Shown piece after piece: positions 1-5,684 of a stretch of 7,364 nt of DNA (position 1 is the stretch's first letter; each line of letters opens with the position of its first letter). The position numbers were made by a program, and so were the translations under genes. The stretch is from Suilimivivens sp964507235 (GTDB lineage: Bacteria; Bacillota; Clostridia; Lachnospirales; Lachnospiraceae), in contig CAZDPE010000110.1 in assembly GCA_964507235.1 (NCBI GenBank), positions 1 to 7,364 on the forward strand, in the 5' to 3' direction. Below the pieces are notes generated by a model. That model had not been told where the DNA came from and searched no databases. It saw only the letters and a list, made by a program, of their open reading frames with translations.

Positions 1-99
1 GAATGGGTGCAATCGTTAAGCTGCCATATTATACGGGTAGATGGGACAAAGCCTGTTGAAGAAAATATAAAAATTATAATGCATCAGATACATCGCTAA
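1..99 (+). CDS. C-terminal end of a probable P-loop nucleotide/nucleoside kinase (5' end outside window)
   Basis: Frame 1 is open from the first base to a TAA at 97-99 and gives 32 residues. They include the stretch VIRVDGTKPVEENI, read here as IIRVDGTKPVEENI. An 'IDGT(K/R)PVEENV' tail shortly before the end of the protein is what I associate with small P-loop kinases of the AAA/NMP-kinase type, where it follows the last strand of the Rossmann-like core. The P-loop itself would lie to the left of the window, so substrate and exact family cannot be stated. The last 26 bases overlap the end of a minus-strand beta-helix remnant. No terminator hairpin follows the stop. The reading as a real gene end rests on the sensible amino-acid pattern in an otherwise unexplained stretch; the family assignment is tentative. 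Confidence 0.5.
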   Translation, partial: EWVQSLSCHIIRVDGTKPVEENIKIIMHQIHR

Positions 100-595
100 C
101 TTCGGATTTATCTGTTGTTCCTTCATTATAGCCGCATATTCCCGAAAGTGAAGCCGGTATCCTGCTGTAGGTACTGCTGATTTTTCCGTAAAAACTGCAA
201 TTACTGATCAGGGTGCCTGATGAACTGTTGTAAAAGCAGATACCTGCCCCCTGAACGCCGCCCCTGATAACAGAATCCTTAATATTGAGATTTAAAATGC
301 TTTCGTTATTATTGCATACGATTCCATAACCGTCCTTTGCATAAAGTCCATAAACAGTATAACCGCCGCCGTCAAAGGTTCCTGAATAATGCTTCGCCCG
401 GCCGCATATGTATTCAGGTATGATGTATCCCCAGTTTTCAATATCTGTAGTATCATTCAGCTGAATATCATTAAGAAGCCTTCCGTTAATATTAAAATTT
501 CCGTCTTCTACGGCTTCCCAGAAAATCATATAATCTTCTCTGCTTCTGATTTCATAAAATCCGTCAGAATCTAAAGTAAGCCTGTCAAGCTTCAG
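74..595 (-). pseudogene. Remnant of a GLUG / right-handed beta-helix surface protein
   Basis: The minus frame is open from just after a TGA at 596-598 to a TAA at 74-76. It encodes about 170 residues rich in Gly, Asn, Ser and Tyr. It starts with a DSDGFYEIRSREDYMIFWEAV segment, then LLNDIQLND, then YSGTFDGGGYTVYGLY, then GICFYNSSSGTLISNCSFYG and GICGYNEGT. This order (entry helix, 'NDI-L', 'FDG-GYT--GL', then Gly-Ile/Cys-Gly-Tyr-Asn turns) is typical of the first coils of large secreted beta-helix/GLUG-repeat adhesins. Such proteins normally have a signal peptide and hundreds more residues. Here the N-terminal export part is absent, because the frame begins directly after the deacetylase stop. 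The C-terminus stops after about two coils inside the neighbouring kinase end. The first ATG (529) has no good ribosome binding site and would start inside the conserved domain. I therefore read it as a truncated remnant rather than a functional gene. Confidence 0.6.
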
Positions 596-1272
596 TCAAA
601 CAACAGCTCGTCTACCGTAACAAACTCATAGCCTTCTTCCATCAGTTCATCCACAATTTTCAGGGCTGCTGTTACGGTAGTTTTATACTGGTCATGCATA
701 AGGATAATATCATTCTCCCTGGCTTTTGCGCAGACTGTACTGACAATGCACGACGCATTGCTGCTGCACCAGTCAAGAGGATCGATGGTCCACAGAACCG
801 GAAACATATTCAGTTCTTTTTCAAATTCCTTATTCCAGCTGCCATAAGGAGGCCGGATGTAAATAGTATCTTCACCCGTTACCTCCTTAATCACTTCATT
901 GGTTTTTATAATTTCCTGTTTAAAGTTTTCAGCATTGTTACTGCTGAACTGAAGATGGCTGTAGGTGTGATTGCCGATTAAATGCCCGTCCTCATAAATC
1001 TCTTTTACAATTTCCGGATACGCTTCAGCGTTTTGCCCCGTTATAAAAAAGGTAGCCTTTACATTGCGCTCCCTTAACCCTTTTAGAAGCTGCTGCGTAT
1101 AGTATGGGTGGGGTCCGTCATCAAAGGTAAGCGCAATTTTCTTGTGTCCTTCCTTCTCAAAAATTTCCCCCATTACCGCTATAGAATCATTTTGCAGATA
1201 TCCTATCAGGCAGACCGCTGCCAGCAAAATCATCAAAATAATGCAGGATAAAATTCTTTTTTTCAGATTCAT
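592..1272 (-). CDS. Membrane-anchored polysaccharide deacetylase (NodB homology, CE4 family)
   Basis: 226 residues. Residues 4-26 form a basic start plus one hydrophobic segment (uncleaved anchor or signal peptide), so the enzyme should act outside the membrane. The NodB domain covers about 44-222 with all five CE4 motifs visible: TFDDGP at 49-54 (catalytic base D51, metal ligand D52), HTYSH at 102-106 (metal ligands H102 and H106), RPPYG at 140-144, DPLDW at 164-168 and LMHD at 191-194 (H193). CE4 enzymes remove N-acetyl (or O-acetyl) groups from peptidoglycan, chitin-like or xylan substrates. Peptidoglycan or another envelope polymer is the likeliest substrate for this short anchored form, but the sequence does not settle it. 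The ATG at 1270-1272 is the only reasonable start; GGAAAG lies about 12 bases upstream, a rather loose ribosome binding site. The gene looks complete and stands alone, with a divergent decayed regulator upstream and a gene remnant downstream. Confidence 0.93.
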   Translation of the reverse strand: MNLKKRILSCIILMILLAAVCLIGYLQNDSIAVMGEIFEKEGHKKIALTFDDGPHPYYTQQLLKGLRERNVKATFFITGQNAEAYPEIVKEIYEDGHLIGNHTYSHLQFSSNNAENFKQEIIKTNEVIKEVTGEDTIYIRPPYGSWNKEFEKELNMFPVLWTIDPLDWCSSNASCIVSTVCAKARENDIILMHDQYKTTVTAALKIVDELMEEGYEFVTVDELLFD

Positions 1273-1305
1273 GGCATAAAGCTGCTTTCCGTAATCCTTA
1301 CTTTA

Positions 1306-1336
1306 ATTATATGCCGGATGCCCGCGCTCATACCAA
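1306..1336 (-). promoter_or_regulatory. Possible promoter for the polysaccharide deacetylase gene
   Basis: On the minus strand a perfect -10 TATAAT (plus-strand 1306-1311) is preceded by TTGGTA (1331-1336) as a partial -35. The 19-bp spacer is longer than the preferred 17. It lies about 34 bases upstream of the start codon, a plausible leader length. The -10 is strong and the -35 weak, so this is only a candidate. Confidence 0.35.
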
Positions 1337-1388
1337 AATTTATTTCCATGCGCAAAAAGCCGACAGGTCATCCCTAAGAAAGTCGTTA

Positions 1389-1417
1389 TTGTTTCAGTCC
1401 GTAAATTCAAGTAAAAT
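1389..1417 (+). promoter_or_regulatory. Candidate promoter of the decayed AraC/SRPBCC pair
   Basis: -35 TTGTTT (1389-1394), 17-bp spacer and -10 TAAAAT (1412-1417) point to the regulator gene starting at 1493. Transcription would begin near 1424, just before the inverted repeat at 1435-1470. The spacing is ideal and the -10 matches 5 of 6 positions; the -35 is only partly conserved. Confidence 0.4.
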
Positions 1418-1434
1418 AGTATTACAGAATATAT

Positions 1435-1470
1435 TTTCCTCTCATTTTTCATGGAATAAATGAGAGGAAA
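1435..1470. repeat. Perfect 13-bp inverted repeat in the leader of the AraC-type pseudogene
   Basis: TTTCCTCTCATTT (1435-1447) and its exact reverse complement AAATGAGAGGAAA (1458-1470) flank a 10-base centre. It lies between the candidate -10 (1412-1417) and the AraC-type start at 1493. No T-run follows on either strand, so it is not an ordinary intrinsic terminator. It could be an operator dyad or a leader hairpin. Confidence 0.85.
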
Positions 1471-1492
1471 GCATACAGAAGGTATTGTATTT

Positions 1493-1922
1493 ATGCAATG
1501 GATAGAACGATTAAATTGCGCTGTTGATTATATCGAAAGACATTTAGAAGAAAAAATTGATTATGAAAAGGCAGCTGCAAACTGTCCGCCATATCATTTC
1601 ATTTTCAAAAAATGTTTTTTTATATGACCAACATGTCTGTTTCTGAATATGTCAGAAAAAGGCGTATGTCCCTGGCTGCAGTGGATTTACAGGACAAAAA
1701 TGCAAAAATTATAGATATTGCTTTAAAATATGGTTACGACTCCCCTACAGCCTTTAATCGTGCATTTCAAAGCATCCATGGCATCGCTCCGTCGTTAGCC
1801 AAAAAAGAAAGCATCATTTTGAAAAATATGAAATTCCGGATATAGAGGTTTACATTCAGGCAGACCCTGATAATGCAATATATGAATATTGGCTGCCTGT
1901 TGTCAAAAAGGATAAAAAATAA
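1493..1922 (+). pseudogene. Broken AraC-type activator with GyrI-like (YdeE-type) effector-binding domain
   Basis: Pieces of one gene occur in three frames. From the ATG at 1493 (AGAAGG at 1477-1482 as ribosome binding site) one reads MQWIERLNCAVDYIERHLEE and the start of the first helix-turn-helix up to CPPYHF, the usual N-terminus of AraC regulators carrying a GyrI-like domain. That frame ends at 1625-1627. The adjacent frame continues with KMFFYM, SVSEYVRKRRMSLAA and YGYDSPTAFNRAFQSIHG, the second helix-turn-helix and AraC signature, and stops at 1843-1845. A third frame from about 1818 to the TAA at 1920-1922 gives EVYIQADPDNAIYEYWLPV, the very end of a GyrI-like small-molecule-binding domain. 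The first break is a 5-bp tandem duplication (TCATT twice, 1594-1603). The second is a deletion removing most of the effector domain, by my estimate well over 100 codons. The stop overlaps the next gene's ATG (TAATG), so the two were an operon. Confidence 0.85.
1594..1603 (+). repeat. 5-bp tandem duplication (TCATT x2) causing a frameshift
   Basis: TCATT occurs twice in direct succession. Dropping one copy restores the frame and yields Y-H-F-Q-K-M-F-F-Y-M, exactly the expected AraC helix-turn-helix text (YHFQ-MF). The duplication is therefore the probable inactivating lesion in the DNA-binding domain. Confidence 0.8.
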
Positions 1923-2230
1923 TGGCCGAATCAACAATCATCGCTGAATTTTCAGCACAAACAGAAAAAGTATGGGATCTTGTGACATCATTAGATAACT
2001 ATTCCTTGCGGAGTGATGTGGACAAAATTGTAGTGCTGAAACCCCGGGAACAATTTTACCGGACATTGGGCAGGCATTTTTTCTTCCCGGGACGGAAAGA
2101 CAATAATTCATTTTACAGAAAATGTAACTGCAAAAAAAATGTTTATGAAACCATTTGCCAAAAGCTACTTAAAAAACAGCAGTCCGTTTATATTCGCGAC
2201 TTAAAGTGTTCATTGGCATCTGATGTATAG
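1922..2230 (+). pseudogene. Broken SRPBCC/START-like fold protein
   Basis: The open frame from the ATG at 1922 (AAAAGGA at 1906-1912 as ribosome binding site) codes for 102 residues, but it is a mosaic. The first ~45 residues (AEFSAQTEKVWDLVTSLDNY, SDVDKIVVL, REQF) are a clear SRPBCC N-terminus. The middle of this frame is nonsense. The proper continuation is in the frame starting at 2061: GHWAGIF, then GKTIIHFTENVTAKKMFMKPF and AKSYL, up to about 2171. The end (LKKQQSVYIRDLK) is again in the starting frame. Two lesions explain this: an out-of-frame deletion of roughly 30 codons at about 2055-2061, and loss of one A in the A-run near 2172-2177. The net result happens to restore the original stop. 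SRPBCC proteins bind hydrophobic ligands, and this type often follows an AraC/GyrI-like regulator. A functional short protein is unlikely because the beta-sheet core is missing. Confidence 0.8.
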
Positions 2231-2241
2231 GTATAAAGCAC

Positions 2242-2427
2242 TTAATTTCCGCTGACAAACTGATTTCTCTGACTGTCGTAGTAATAACCAATGCTGTTTA
2301 ATTTTGCTTTTATTTCCTCAGCGCTAATGTCCAAATCCTCACACATAGCTTCTAAATCGGAATAATAATCACGAAGCTTTAAGTTTACATAACTAAGAAG
2401 CATATTAGGGTCACTGGGTATCATCAT
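2242..2427 (-). CDS. DUF4250 domain-containing small protein
   Basis: About 61 residues beginning MMIPSDPNMLLSYVNLKLRD and continuing with LEAMCEDLDISAEEIKAKL and a tyrosine-rich GYYYD---NQFV end. This matches the DUF4250 pattern: 'P-DP-MLLS-VN-KLRD', 'L---CEDL', 'L--I-Y-YD---NQF'. The family is a short, probably helical cytoplasmic protein of unknown function common in Clostridia. An AGGAGG lies 5 bases before the ATG at 2425-2427 and 8 bases before the second ATG at 2422-2424; either could be used, and the second matches the usual MIP start. The frame extends upstream to 2499, but that longer start would read through the carboxypeptidase gene without a ribosome binding site, so I reject it. 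The start overlaps the end of the carboxypeptidase gene by 17 bases, so translation is probably coupled. No obvious intrinsic terminator follows. Confidence 0.85.
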   Translation of the reverse strand: MMIPSDPNMLLSYVNLKLRDYYSDLEAMCEDLDISAEEIKAKLNSIGYYYDSQRNQFVSGN

Positions 2428-3697
2428 TTGTTCCTCCTTCTGCTGCAGCGGAAAACTGCTTATATAATCCTGCATGGTCATAAATACACTGCCACACACT
2501 GCCTGCTCCGGCGGTCACACAGACAAAGCCTCTTCCTCTTTCATCCACATCATAGCTTACTGCACAGTTTTTGGACTGTACCACATAACCGGTCTTTCCG
2601 CAGATTACTTCGCCGCCGCTGTCTTTATCCTCAATGCGGCGCAAAAACCAGTTGGAAAGCTCAATTCCTTCCGGATGCTGCTCCGTTTCCGACGTAGTAT
2701 AGGTATGCGCGGACAAAACCTCCCTGCAAAATTCATTATCGATAGCGGCCTCCATTATCATCGCCATATCATAAGCAGTGCAATAATGATTTTCATCATA
2801 AATTCCCACACAATTTGTCATATGCGCCGTATCGGAAAGTCCGAGTTCCTCCAGCTTTTGATTCATCAAATCTACAAACGCTTCCTGGCTCCCCGCTACA
2901 TAGGCCGCAAGCCCTACCGCCGCATCTGCACCGGAGGGCAGCACTGTCCCGTAAAACAAATCGCGCACCGTAACCGTTTCATCCTTTTCAAAGCCTGCGC
3001 TGCTGCAATCATGAACATAGCCGTAATCCGTAATTTCCAGCGTCATAGTGAAGGTATCATCTAAATTCTTTATATGCTCTGCAGCTACCAGAACGGTAAG
3101 AACCTTCGTCATGGAAGCGGGATTGATTCTGTCAAAAGCTCCCTTCTGCGCCACAATACTGTTTTCATCCAAATCAATTAAAATTACATGTTCACTGTAA
3201 AGTGTATCTCCCGATTTTAAGCTGTCATAAAGCTGCAGGACATCGGAAGATGGTTCTGCAAAATAGGTCTTTGAGGGAACGCTGCCCATCGAAAGCGCCG
3301 CATCTGCAAGACTTTGCAAAGACTCCGTATCCATATTGACTGCCGGAAATGCAGCTTTCGCTTCCGTACCCGAATCTACTTCCGCCGGTTCACCTGTTTC
3401 CACTGCATCTGCCGCATTTTCCATGTCCGCCGTACTATCTGTATTATACGTATTTTCTACACCCGGCGCATTATCTGTACTTTCTGCCCTCTGTGTATTT
3501 CCTGCATTTTTTCCCAACAGGCCGGGCAGAAACAGCGCTCCCACAATCACCAGTAAAAGCAAAGCTGCCGCATAAGGAGCCATTGTCCTTAAGCGCTTCC
3601 TCTGCATCATCTGCTTTTCCTTCTCACGCTTCATTTCATTAATGTGCTCCCTGCGGCGGGCTCTTATTTCATCTTCATCATTTATCTGAATATCCAC
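2411..3697 (-). CDS. Membrane-anchored D-alanyl-D-alanine carboxypeptidase (peptidase S11, low-molecular-weight penicillin-binding protein)
   Basis: 428 residues. A charged cytoplasmic N-terminus (1-39, many R/K/E) is followed by one membrane segment (about 41-62). Then comes an acidic, Asn/Thr/Ala-rich low-complexity linker (63-125) and an extracytoplasmic serine-peptidase domain (about 140-415). Catalytic motifs are SMTK at 195-198 (nucleophile S195, K198), SGA at 255-257 in the SxN position, and KTG at 368-370. S11 enzymes trim the terminal D-alanine from peptidoglycan stem peptides and are penicillin targets. The third residue of the second motif is Ala rather than Asn, which I believe is tolerated in some Firmicute members. 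The enzymatic part holds eight cysteines. The start is GTG at 3695-3697, with AAAGGAG 10 bases upstream and an in-frame TAA directly before it, so no earlier start is possible. It shares its transcript with the downstream DUF4250 gene. Confidence 0.93.
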   Translation of the reverse strand: MDIQINDEDEIRARRREHINEMKREKEKQMMQRKRLRTMAPYAAALLLLVIVGALFLPGLLGKNAGNTQRAESTDNAPGVENTYNTDSTADMENAADAVETGEPAEVDSGTEAKAAFPAVNMDTESLQSLADAALSMGSVPSKTYFAEPSSDVLQLYDSLKSGDTLYSEHVILIDLDENSIVAQKGAFDRINPASMTKVLTVLVAAEHIKNLDDTFTMTLEITDYGYVHDCSSAGFEKDETVTVRDLFYGTVLPSGADAAVGLAAYVAGSQEAFVDLMNQKLEELGLSDTAHMTNCVGIYDENHYCTAYDMAMIMEAAIDNEFCREVLSAHTYTTSETEQHPEGIELSNWFLRRIEDKDSGGEVICGKTGYVVQSKNCAVSYDVDERGRGFVCVTAGAGSVWQCIYDHAGLYKQFSAAAEGGTNDDTQ

Positions 3698-3739
3698 TTA
3701 TAAACTGCTCCTTTATTTTCAGTCATTTCACAACCGTAT

Positions 3740-3780
3740 GGTAATTAGTATAGCCTAAAATTCCGGTTCTATCAATTACC
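3740..3780. repeat. GGTAATT/AATTACC inverted repeat bracketing the promoter
   Basis: GGTAATT at 3740-3746 and AATTACC at 3774-3780 are exact inverted copies lying just outside the -10 and over the edge of the -35. The right copy overlaps the last part of a 15-bp direct repeat. A half-site downstream of -10 could allow repression or looping, or it may be chance in an AT-rich promoter. Confidence 0.6.
3747..3775 (-). promoter_or_regulatory. Strong sigma-A type promoter of the carboxypeptidase gene
   Basis: On the minus strand TTGATA (-35, plus-strand 3770-3775), a 17-bp spacer and TATACT (-10, 3747-3752) are close to consensus. Transcription would start about 40 bases before the GTG start of the carboxypeptidase gene. 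The -35 touches a tandem 15-bp direct repeat on its upstream side. Confidence 0.75.
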
Positions 3781-3810
3781 AATCTGAAAAGCATGTTACC
3801 AATCTGAAAA
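3776..3810. repeat. Two perfect 15-bp direct repeats abutting the carboxypeptidase promoter
   Basis: TTACCAATCTGAAAA occurs at 3776-3790 and again at 3796-3810, separated by GCATG, a 20-bp period of about two helical turns. Read on the promoter strand, the copy TTTTCAGATTGGTAA ends exactly where the -35 begins. Tandem sites at this position are typical binding sites for an activator such as an OmpR/PhoB-type response regulator. The identity of the protein is unknown, and none is encoded here. Confidence 0.85.
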
Positions 3811-3925
3811 TCAGGCACAATTGCTTCTATAGGGCGGACGCCCGATATGAAGCAGGCCGGCAGTTCATACTTATATTTATTGGTGAAAATGTGCATTCCG
3901 CCAGCTTATGAACGGTATGGCTGAA

Positions 3926-5674
3926 CTAAATTCTCACATATGCCTTAATCGTAGCTATTTCCTGTCCTTCGCTTTCCCCAAAGGGTCTGATGGTATACTC
4001 CTTTACCTGTTCCGGGATAATAAAGGTTTCCGCATAATGCACTGCGAAAGGAGCAAAACTGCCTGTAGGACTTTCCACAAGGGCTTCCCGTCCTTCCACA
4101 AGATTCAGCACATTTACGCTTCCCATGGTCTGATGATAAACCTTTTCTTTAAACCAGTGACGTCTTGTTTCAATAAATTCTCTTTCATGAAGTCCCGTAC
4201 GTTCTTCCCTGTATCCTTCTCCTTCCACGAGCTTCGTTACCTGACCGACCAGATTTTCTTTCACCCAGTCAGTATCACGGTTCCACTGAATGACCTGCTT
4301 TCCATGATTGATATGAACAGGCCTCGGCTTTCCGTCCAATCCCAGCCTGTCCCAGTCCCAAAGCTTAAAGGTAAAAATATAGGGGGTTGCACTGATTTCC
4401 AAAACCATACAATTTTTACCGGAACAATGAATGGTGCCTGCAGGAATTAAAAAGTGGTCATGCTTTTTCGCCGGAAAACGGTTAATATACTTTTCATCGG
4501 GAAAAGCTCCTTCTCCCCGGTTTGCTTTTTCCAAATCCTCCAGCATCTCATCCTTGTCAATTCCCTTTCTCACTCCCAGATAAACCACTGCATCCTCCTT
4601 TGCATCCAGAATATAGTAGCTTTCATCCTGCGTATAATGCATACCGAAGGTTTGCTGAATATATTCAGTCAGAGGGTGTACCTGAAGGCTCAGATTCTGC
4701 CCTTCCATGGTATCAAGAAAGTCGAACCGTATTGGAAATTCCCTTCCGAAACGTGCATGCACCTTATTACCCAAAAGTTCTACCGGCTTTAAAAAAACGG
4801 CATCAATGGAGGGCACCTCCACCCTGACATCTCCATATTTCAGATACAGGCTGTTTTCTTCCGGCACGCCGTCAAAGCTCCATGCATAATTCTGCTGCTT
4901 TCTGTCAAGACCGCATACCTCCTTCATCCATTGTCCTCCCCATACCCCGGGGTCAAAATAGGGAACTACCCGGAAAGGACCTGATACCGTTTTTTCAATT
5001 CCTGCCATAAACGCTGCTGCCGTTATCATTTTAGGCTTCTCCTTTTGATTCGTATCAAGCACATAATCCATGGCAGGAAACAGCTTTTGCTTCAACCGGT
5101 CCGCAATTCTCCATTCTATAAAAAAGCCCCTTTTATACTTCCGCAGGGTATCCTCATCATAATTCTCCATTTTCCAGTTGGCAAGCTCACCGCTTCGGTA
5201 ACGCAGCTGAATTTCCCATCTGGCAAGATCAGCGTAAATCAGAAGGTCACCTGTTGTAATCAGGGATGCCCCTGTACCAATCACAAGGAAAATTCCCTCC
5301 TTACATTTTTCTATCTCCTGCCTTTTTAACTGCAAAAGTTCTCCGTCAAAAAATTCCTCTATGGTGCGGCAGGTCATGACCCCAAATACCCGGTCATCCG
5401 TAAGCTCCCGCCGTATCATTTCAGTAATCCGCTCACCGGAATAGCTGCATTCATCACTGTAAATAATTCCGGCAGGGGAAAGCTTTTCCTGAAAGTGTCC
5501 GGCAATTTCAGAAATCCTTACACCCGGATAGCACTCTATGGTTATAACGGTTTTCCGCCGCTTTCTGCATTGCTTTCCTACCTCTTTAATAATCGCGTCA
5601 TAGCCCTCAAAGACTTCTTTGTCATAGCCCCTGACAACAGTGCAGGGACTTTTATCATAATTTGATACGTTCAT
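3926..5674 (-). CDS. manA: Class I mannose-6-phosphate isomerase with N-terminal kinase-like domain
   Basis: 582 residues. Residues about 230-582 are a zinc-dependent type I phosphomannose isomerase, which converts mannose-6-phosphate to fructose-6-phosphate in the cytoplasm. Visible metal-site motifs are LQVHP (Q331, H333), DESYY (E351) and PAGTIH (H416). Early landmarks are the VVPYFDPGVWGGQWM segment and FPIRFDFLD at 313-320. The first ~205 residues form a separate domain resembling uridine-kinase-like proteins (VITIECYPG near 43-51, DLLIYADLARWEIQ at 143-156) but without a Walker A Gly-Lys-Ser/Thr. This long two-domain form, rather than the usual 300-400 residues, is known to me from Firmicutes and related bacteria. 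The start ATG is preceded by AAGGAGG with 5-base spacing. It lies 10 bases after the ROK kinase stop, so the genes are co-transcribed. It completes the mannose route of the operon. No clear terminator follows. Confidence 0.92.
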   Translation of the reverse strand: MNVSNYDKSPCTVVRGYDKEVFEGYDAIIKEVGKQCRKRRKTVITIECYPGVRISEIAGHFQEKLSPAGIIYSDECSYSGERITEMIRRELTDDRVFGVMTCRTIEEFFDGELLQLKRQEIEKCKEGIFLVIGTGASLITTGDLLIYADLARWEIQLRYRSGELANWKMENYDEDTLRKYKRGFFIEWRIADRLKQKLFPAMDYVLDTNQKEKPKMITAAAFMAGIEKTVSGPFRVVPYFDPGVWGGQWMKEVCGLDRKQQNYAWSFDGVPEENSLYLKYGDVRVEVPSIDAVFLKPVELLGNKVHARFGREFPIRFDFLDTMEGQNLSLQVHPLTEYIQQTFGMHYTQDESYYILDAKEDAVVYLGVRKGIDKDEMLEDLEKANRGEGAFPDEKYINRFPAKKHDHFLIPAGTIHCSGKNCMVLEISATPYIFTFKLWDWDRLGLDGKPRPVHINHGKQVIQWNRDTDWVKENLVGQVTKLVEGEGYREERTGLHEREFIETRRHWFKEKVYHQTMGSVNVLNLVEGREALVESPTGSFAPFAVHYAETFIIPEQVKEYTIRPFGESEGQEIATIKAYVRI

Positions 5675-5684
5675 TTTGGCCTCC

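Noticed and set aside
389..574. Small plus-strand open frame within the beta-helix remnant
   Set aside because: No ribosome binding site or motif; complementary to the GLUG-like coding sequence.
1435..1470. 13-bp inverted repeat as an intrinsic terminator
   Set aside because: No uridine-rich tail follows on either strand, and it lies between a promoter and a gene start.
2425..2499. Longer start for the DUF4250 protein at 2499
   Set aside because: The added 24 residues are antisense-free but merely another frame of the carboxypeptidase end. There is no ribosome binding site there, while AGGAGG sits before the ATG at 2427.
2474..3064. Long plus-strand open frame opposite the carboxypeptidase
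   Set aside because: It lies wholly within the catalytic domain of a gene with clear motifs, has Cys/His/Arg/Ser-rich composition without domain signals, and is explained as an antisense shadow.
3776..3810. Direct repeats as the start of a CRISPR array or iteron origin
   Set aside because: Only two copies with a 5-base spacer, and placed precisely at a promoter. A transcription-factor site is simpler.
3832..3843. GGGCGGACGCCC as a terminator after manA
   Set aside because: Only a short stem with a 2-4 base loop, and no T-run on either strand. Too weak to call.
3908..4450. Plus-strand open frame opposite manA
   Set aside because: Antisense to the conserved isomerase domain, with no recognisable motif.
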